This document shows positions 60,401 to 64,000 of a DNA stretch of 64,000 nt, one piece after another. The notes beneath the pieces are model-generated. The model was not told the origin of the DNA. It searched no databases and was given only the letters and a program-made list of their open reading frames with translations. The first letter of the stretch is position 1. Each line of letters opens with the position of its first letter. Both the position numbers and the translations under genes were made by a program. This DNA comes from Pseudomonadota bacterium (lineage in GTDB: Bacteria; Pseudomonadota; Alphaproteobacteria; Rhizobiales; Tepidamorphaceae): the NCBI GenBank assembly GCA_023458595.1, contig JAEWYT010000199.1, forward strand, positions 43,949 to 107,948, written 5' to 3'.

Positions 60401-61210
60401 GACCTCCGAATAGAAGTGCGCGTCGGGCGTGCGGGTCTGCGGGACGTTCGAGCCCCACACCATCAGGAAGCCCGCGTTGTACCAGTCGGCGGACTCGGGA
60501 ACGTCGGTCTGCTCGCCCCAGGTCTGCGGACTTGCGGGCGGCAGGTCGCAGTACCAGTCGTAGAACGATCCGCACGCCCCGCCGATCAGCGACAGGTAGC
60601 GCGACCCCGCCGCGTAGGACACCATCGACATCGCCGGGATCGGCGAGAAGCCGTAGATCCGGTCGGGGCCGTGGGTCTTGGCCGTGTAGGCGTTGGCCGC
60701 GGCGATGAGTTCGTTGACCTCCTCCCAGTTCGACCTGACGAAGCCGCCGTGGCCGCGCACCTTGATGTAGTCCGCCCGCTTCTTCGGGTCCTCGACGATC
60801 GACGCCCAGGCGGCGACGGGAGTGCGCGTCGCGCGCGCCTGCCGCCACAGCTTGATCAGGCGCGAGCGCACCAGCGGATACTTCAGCCGCGCGCCGGAAT
60901 AGAGGTACCAGCTGTAGCTCGCCCCGCGGCCGCAGCCGCGCGGCTCGTGGTTCGGCAGGTCCGGGCGCGTGCGCGGATAGTCCGTCTGCTGCGTCTCCCA
61001 GGTGACGATCCCGCCCTTGACATAGATCTTCCAGGAGCACGAGCCCGTGCAGTTCACGCCGTGGGTGGAGCGCACGATCTTGTCGTGCTGCCAGCGCTTG
61101 CGGTAGCCGTCCTCCCAGCTGCGGTCCTCCCGCGTGGTGACGCCGTGACCGTCGGCGAAGGTGTCGACGTTCTTCTCCAGGAACGTCAGTCGGTCGAGAA
61201 AGTGGGACAT
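57470..61210 (-). CDS. narG: Respiratory nitrate reductase alpha subunit (NarG), molybdoenzyme
   Basis: A 1246-residue catalytic subunit, the same length as E. coli NarG. The N-terminal FS0 cluster motif is HGVNCTGSCSWKIYVKGG (His plus Cys ligands), followed by NHEPRGCGRGASYSWYLYS; the conserved molybdenum-ligand Asp region is SYYDWYCDLPPASPQTWGEQTD-like near residue 240. It reduces nitrate to nitrite on the cytoplasmic side, with Mo-bis-MGD. The ATG at 61210 has GGAGG 8 bp upstream and matches the NarG N-terminus (SHFLDRLTFL). 19 bp separate it from narK. Confidence 0.96.
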   Translation of the reverse strand: MSHFLDRLTFLEKNVDTFADGHGVTTREDRSWEDGYRKRWQHDKIVRSTHGVNCTGSCSWKIYVKGGIVTWETQQTDYPRTRPDLPNHEPRGCGRGASYSWYLYSGARLKYPLVRSRLIKLWRQARATRTPVAAWASIVEDPKKRADYIKVRGHGGFVRSNWEEVNELIAAANAYTAKTHGPDRIYGFSPIPAMSMVSYAAGSRYLSLIGGACGSFYDWYCDLPPASPQTWGEQTDVPESADWYNAGFLMVWGSNVPQTRTPDAHFYSEVRYKGTKSVVVSPDYAEATKFADLWLNPKQGTDAALALAMGHVILREYHLDRKAAYFEDYVRRYSDFPMLVRLEKKGGAYVPGRLLRAGEFKSGLGETNNPDWKTVAFDEATDEVVAPQGSAGYRWGETGKWNLEEKDGKGRDTKLRLSLADGHDEIVGVAFPYFGGRASENFVSTDHGEVLERNVPAKKVKLADGEALVATVFDLFCANYGLDRGFGGKNVAKSYDQDEPFTPAWAARVTGLSADKIITVAREFATNAEKTNGRSMVILGAGLNHWYHMDMNYRGIINLLVMCGCVGQSGGGWSHYVGQEKLRPQTGWLPLAFALDWGRPPRQQNSTSFWYAHCDQWRYEALSVDEILSPTAPDGDWSGTLIDYNIRAERMGWLPSTPQLKQNPLEIAAMAEKAGLEPKDFIPKALKSGELQLSCEDPDDPANWPRNLFVWRSNLLGSSGKGHEYFLKHLLGTSHGVLGKDLGEEGAQRSKEVKWHDTAPEGKLDLLVTLDFRMSTTCVYSDVVLPTATWYEKNDLNTSDMHPFIHPLSAAVDPAWEARSDWEIYKGIAKAFSEVAPEVLGVEKDVVMVPIQHDTPAEIAQAYDVKDWKKGEVEPIPGKTMAQIAVVERDYPNVYKRFTSLGPLMEKIGNGGKGIAWKTEHEVDNLRALNGIVTEEGASEGLARIDTDIDATEVILMLAPETNGEVAVKAWEALSRATGRDHTHLAIPKEDEKIRFRDIAAQPRKIISSPTWSGLESEKVCYNAGYTNVHELIPWRTLTGRQQLYQDHKWMLAFGEGFCTWKPPVDLKTVAKIKGKHPNGNGEVVLNFITPHQKWGIHSTYSDNLLMLTLNRGGPVVWLSETDAQAAGIADNDWVEVYNLNGALTARAVVSQRVNQGMILMYHAQEKIVNTPGSEITGNRGGIHNSVTRATIKPTHMIGGYVQQAYGFNYYGTVGSNRDEFVIVRKMKTVDWLERPYTSAPREAAE

Positions 61211-61229
61211 TATACGTGCCTCCGGGGGA

Positions 61230-63956
61230 TCATTCGGCGACGGCCGCGCCGACGCGGGCGTGCTCGACATCGTAGAGGTGGCCGCCGCGGCGGGTGTAGG
61301 CGTACCAGGTGAGCAGGACGCAGGTGACGTAGAAGATCATAAATCCCCACAGGGCCGCCTCCGGACCGCCGGTCATGGCGATCGAGCTGCCGTAGCTCTT
61401 GGGGATGAAGAAGGCGCCGTAGGCGGCGATCGCCGACGTGAACCCGATGATGGCCGCCGATTCCTTCTCCGCCTGGCGGGTCCGGGTCGCGACGTCCGAG
61501 GACGGCATGATCCGGTCCATGTCCTTGCGCATGATCGCGGGGATCATCTGGAAGGTCGACGCGTTGCCGACGCCGGTGGCGAAGAACAGCAGCATGAACA
61601 TCGCGAAGAAGCCCCAGAACGCGCCCGGCTGGTCCTTGATCGACAGGAAGTAGAGGACGCCGGCGACCGCGCCGATCATGGTCAGGAACACCCAGAAGGT
61701 GACCCTGCCGCCGCCGTACTTGTCGGAGATCCAGCCGGTCATCGCCCGCGATGCCGCGCCCACGAGCGGCCCCAGGAAGGCGAACTGAAGCGCGTCGACG
61801 GCCGGGAACTGCGTCTTCATCAGCAGCGGGAAGCCCGCCGAGTAGCCGATGAACGAACCGAACGTGCCGGTGTAGAGCCAACACATGATCCAGTTGTGCT
61901 GGCGCTTGAAGATGACCGACTGCTCGGCGAAGGATGCCCGCGCCGAGGCGATGTCGTTCATCCCGAACCAGGCCGCGACCGTCGCCACGATCAGGAAGGG
62001 CACCCAGATGAAGCCGGCATTCTGCAGCCACAGCCTGCCGCCGTCGCTGAGCGCCTGCGGTTCGCCGCCGAGGAAGCCGAACACACCGGCCGTGACGACG
62101 AGCGGCACGACGAACTGCACGACGGAGACGCCGGCATTGCCGAGCCCGGCGTTGAGCGCCAGCGCGTTGCCCTTCTGCGATTTCGGGAAGAAGAAGGAGA
62201 TGTTGGCCATCGACGAGGCGAAGTTGCCGCCGCCGAGGCCACACAGCAACGCCAGCACCAGGAACAGCAGATAGGGCGTCTCCGGGTTCTGGACCGCGTA
62301 GCCGATGCCGAACGCGGGGAGCAGCAGCGAGGCGGTCGACGCCGCCGTCCACAGCCGCCCGCCGAATATCGGCACCATGAACGAATAGAAGATCCTGAGG
62401 GTCGCGCCCGAAAGGCCCGGAAGGGCCGCCAGCCAGAACAGCTGGTCGGTGGTGTAGTTGAAGCCGATGGCCGGAAGCTTGGCGACGACCACCGACCAGA
62501 CCATCCACACCGCGAACGCCAGCAGCAGGCACGGAACCGAGATCCAGAGATTCCGGTTCGCGATGGCCCGCCCCTGCGTGTCCCAGAACTGCTTGTCCTC
62601 CGGGCGCCAGTCCTCGATCACGCCGGCGAGGGCGCGATGCTTCTCGGGGACGTGGATTTCCTTCATCTCCGGCAGTTCGGGCAGCGCGGTCGGCTGACGG
62701 CCCTCCCGCTCCATCGCCAGGATCGAGAAGTGCATCCACAGCAGCGCCACGCCGACGAGGGCGAAAAGCACCATGAAGCAGCTGGTCCACACGCCCGTCA
62801 GGTCGAGCACGACGCCGAAGACGATCGGCAGGACGAAGCCGCCCAGGCCCCCGACGAGGCCGACGATGCCGCCGACCGAGCCCACATGGTCGGGATAGTA
62901 GACGGGAATGTGCTTGTAGACGGCGGCCTTGCCGAGGCTCATGAAGAAGCCGAGGACGAAGGCCAGGGCGATGAACGCGATCGGCCCGATCTCGAAATGG
63001 AAGGCGATCGACCCCTCGATGCCGCTGACCGAATAGTCCGTCGCCGGCAGCGAAAGGACGGCGGTGGCGACCGCGCTAACGGCGAAGGTCCAGTAAAGCA
63101 CGGCGCGCGCGCCGATCCGGTCCGACAGCACGCCGCCATAGGCGCGGAAGACCGAGGCGGGGATGGAGTAGGCGGCGCCCACCATGCCCGCGGTGGCAAT
63201 GTCGAAACCGTAGACGCCGATGAGATAGCGCGGCAGCCACAGCGACAGGGCGACAAAGGCGCCGAAGACGAAGAAATAATAGAGCGAGAAGCGCCACACG
63301 CGCAGGTCCGACAGCGGCTCGAATTCGGCCAGGAAACTGCGTTGCTGGCCGGCGCCGGTGCTGCGGCGTTCAAGGATGACCGGGTCGTCCTCCGTCATGA
63401 ACCAGAAGATGACTGCCATGACGACAAGCGCCGCGGCCCAGATCAGCGCGACGCTCTGCCAGCCCCAGGCGATCAGGACGAATGGCGCGACGAACTTGGT
63501 GACGGCCGCGCCCACATTGCCGACGCCGAAAATACCGAGCGCGGTTCCCTGCTTCGCGGCAGGATAGAAGCGCGAGACATACGCGACGCCGACGGCGAAG
63601 GAACCGCCCGCGAGACCGACGCCGAGCGCGGCCAGAAGCATCGTTGCACAGGTGGTCGCGAAGGCGAGCAGGAAAGTGGCCAGCGCGGACGCCAGCATCG
63701 TGACGGTGTAGACCAGGCGGCCGCCATACCGGTCCGTCCAGATGCCCAGCAGCATGCGCACGAGCGAGCCGGTGAGGATGGGCATGCCGATCAGCAGGCC
63801 GAGTTCCGTGTCGGTGAGGCCAAGCTCCTCTATGATCCTCACCCCGATGATGGAGAATATCGTCCACACCGCGAAGCACACGGTGAAGGCGATCGTCGAC
63901 ATGGAAAGGGCCTTGTTCGCGGATGTGTGGGGGCCGGTTCTTGCAGCTTCGGTCAT
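61230..63956 (-). CDS. narK: Nitrate/nitrite transporter, NarK1-NarK2 fusion
   Basis: A 908-residue protein made of two major-facilitator domains, each with about 12 membrane segments. The first (about 20-435) resembles NarK1, a nitrate/proton symporter; the second (about 480-890) resembles NarK2, a nitrate/nitrite antiporter. Both show the nitrate-signature glycine-rich stretch (GVGLAGGSFAVGVAYVSRFYP; GLGGGNFASSMANISFFFPKSQKG). Such fusions are known in denitrifiers, for example Paracoccus. I prefer the ATG at 63956, with GGAG 6 bp upstream, to one at 63968. It is the first gene of the nar operon within the window; the promoter lies at or beyond the right edge. Confidence 0.93.
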   Translation of the reverse strand: MTEAARTGPHTSANKALSMSTIAFTVCFAVWTIFSIIGVRIIEELGLTDTELGLLIGMPILTGSLVRMLLGIWTDRYGGRLVYTVTMLASALATFLLAFATTCATMLLAALGVGLAGGSFAVGVAYVSRFYPAAKQGTALGIFGVGNVGAAVTKFVAPFVLIAWGWQSVALIWAAALVVMAVIFWFMTEDDPVILERRSTGAGQQRSFLAEFEPLSDLRVWRFSLYYFFVFGAFVALSLWLPRYLIGVYGFDIATAGMVGAAYSIPASVFRAYGGVLSDRIGARAVLYWTFAVSAVATAVLSLPATDYSVSGIEGSIAFHFEIGPIAFIALAFVLGFFMSLGKAAVYKHIPVYYPDHVGSVGGIVGLVGGLGGFVLPIVFGVVLDLTGVWTSCFMVLFALVGVALLWMHFSILAMEREGRQPTALPELPEMKEIHVPEKHRALAGVIEDWRPEDKQFWDTQGRAIANRNLWISVPCLLLAFAVWMVWSVVVAKLPAIGFNYTTDQLFWLAALPGLSGATLRIFYSFMVPIFGGRLWTAASTASLLLPAFGIGYAVQNPETPYLLFLVLALLCGLGGGNFASSMANISFFFPKSQKGNALALNAGLGNAGVSVVQFVVPLVVTAGVFGFLGGEPQALSDGGRLWLQNAGFIWVPFLIVATVAAWFGMNDIASARASFAEQSVIFKRQHNWIMCWLYTGTFGSFIGYSAGFPLLMKTQFPAVDALQFAFLGPLVGAASRAMTGWISDKYGGGRVTFWVFLTMIGAVAGVLYFLSIKDQPGAFWGFFAMFMLLFFATGVGNASTFQMIPAIMRKDMDRIMPSSDVATRTRQAEKESAAIIGFTSAIAAYGAFFIPKSYGSSIAMTGGPEAALWGFMIFYVTCVLLTWYAYTRRGGHLYDVEHARVGAAVAE

Positions 63957-64000
63957 TTCTGGCTCCATGGGCGGGCTGGGAGGGACCGCCGTGGCTGAAA

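Noticed and set aside
57623..61312. A plus-strand open frame of about 1229 codons opposite narG
   Set aside because: It is the antisense shadow of narG in GC-rich DNA: low-complexity Arg/Asp/Val/Leu-rich translation without domains, while the minus strand encodes a complete NarG.
61161..63998. A plus-strand open frame of about 945 codons opposite narK
   Set aside because: The translation is almost all charged residues (Asp, Arg, Glu, Gln), typical of the antisense of membrane proteins; the minus strand has a full two-domain NarK.

Overview
The window is GC-rich, densely packed bacterial chromosome. Gene families, operon styles (TRAP transporters, Liv/Pot/Dpp-type ABC importers, IclR/GntR/MarR/PadR regulators) and dispersed palindromes of the CCCCGGA..TCCGGGG and GTAGCCCGGATGGAG kinds point to an alphaproteobacterium, most likely Hyphomicrobiales (Rhizobiales), living as a metabolically versatile heterotroph able to respire nitrate. 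The taxonomy is inferred from style and content; no rRNA or other marker gene is present. I saw no tRNA, rRNA, CRISPR array, transposase or phage gene.

Layout. (1) 1-5702, plus strand: the end of a PfkB sugar-acid kinase, KDPG aldolase (eda), then a branched-chain-amino-acid-type ABC importer (binding protein, livH, livM, livG, livF). (2) 5748-12804, plus: a GntR-like regulator with two winged-helix domains, a polyamine-type ABC importer, a GT1-fold glycosyltransferase and two small cupins. (3) 24924-12987, all minus: a 12-gene run with two complete TRAP transporters, E1 alpha and beta of a 2-oxo acid/acetoin-type dehydrogenase, an acetolactate-synthase-like ThDP enzyme, an SDR dehydrogenase, an unrecognised protein made of two internal repeats, and an IclR regulator as last gene. 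(4) 25737-31775, plus: a Dpp/Opp-type peptide importer with an embedded GNAT acetyltransferase gene. (5) 31808-45567: an amide-utilisation cluster with a divergent MarR regulator, an AmiC-like cytosolic sensor, a flotillin, a urea/amide-type ABC importer whose last ATPase is fused in frame to a signature amidase, and an acyl-CoA synthetase. Two blocks of palindromic repeats interrupt it. (6) 45650-51555, minus: a group 3-type [NiFe] hydrogenase operon with its maturation protease, a cyclic-nucleotide-binding-fold protein, a His-rich PadR regulator resembling the nickel sensor YqjI, and a DUF2218 protein. (7) 51717-52493, minus: a cyclase-family hydrolase. (8) 52704-63956, minus: a narKGHJI respiratory nitrate reductase operon with a PpiC-type isomerase, a small unknown protein and a hemerythrin-like protein.

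How it fits together: most of the window is import and catabolism of organic acids, amines, peptides and amides, followed by an anaerobic/redox block of hydrogenase and nitrate respiration. The observations I find most unusual are the ABC ATPase-amidase fusion with a strong internal ribosome binding site, the 31-bp duplication of that gene's 3' end across a repeat block, the nickel-sensor-like PadR with a perfect 15-bp inverted repeat beside the nickel hydrogenase, and the tandem-repeat protein in the TRAP/ThDP operon.
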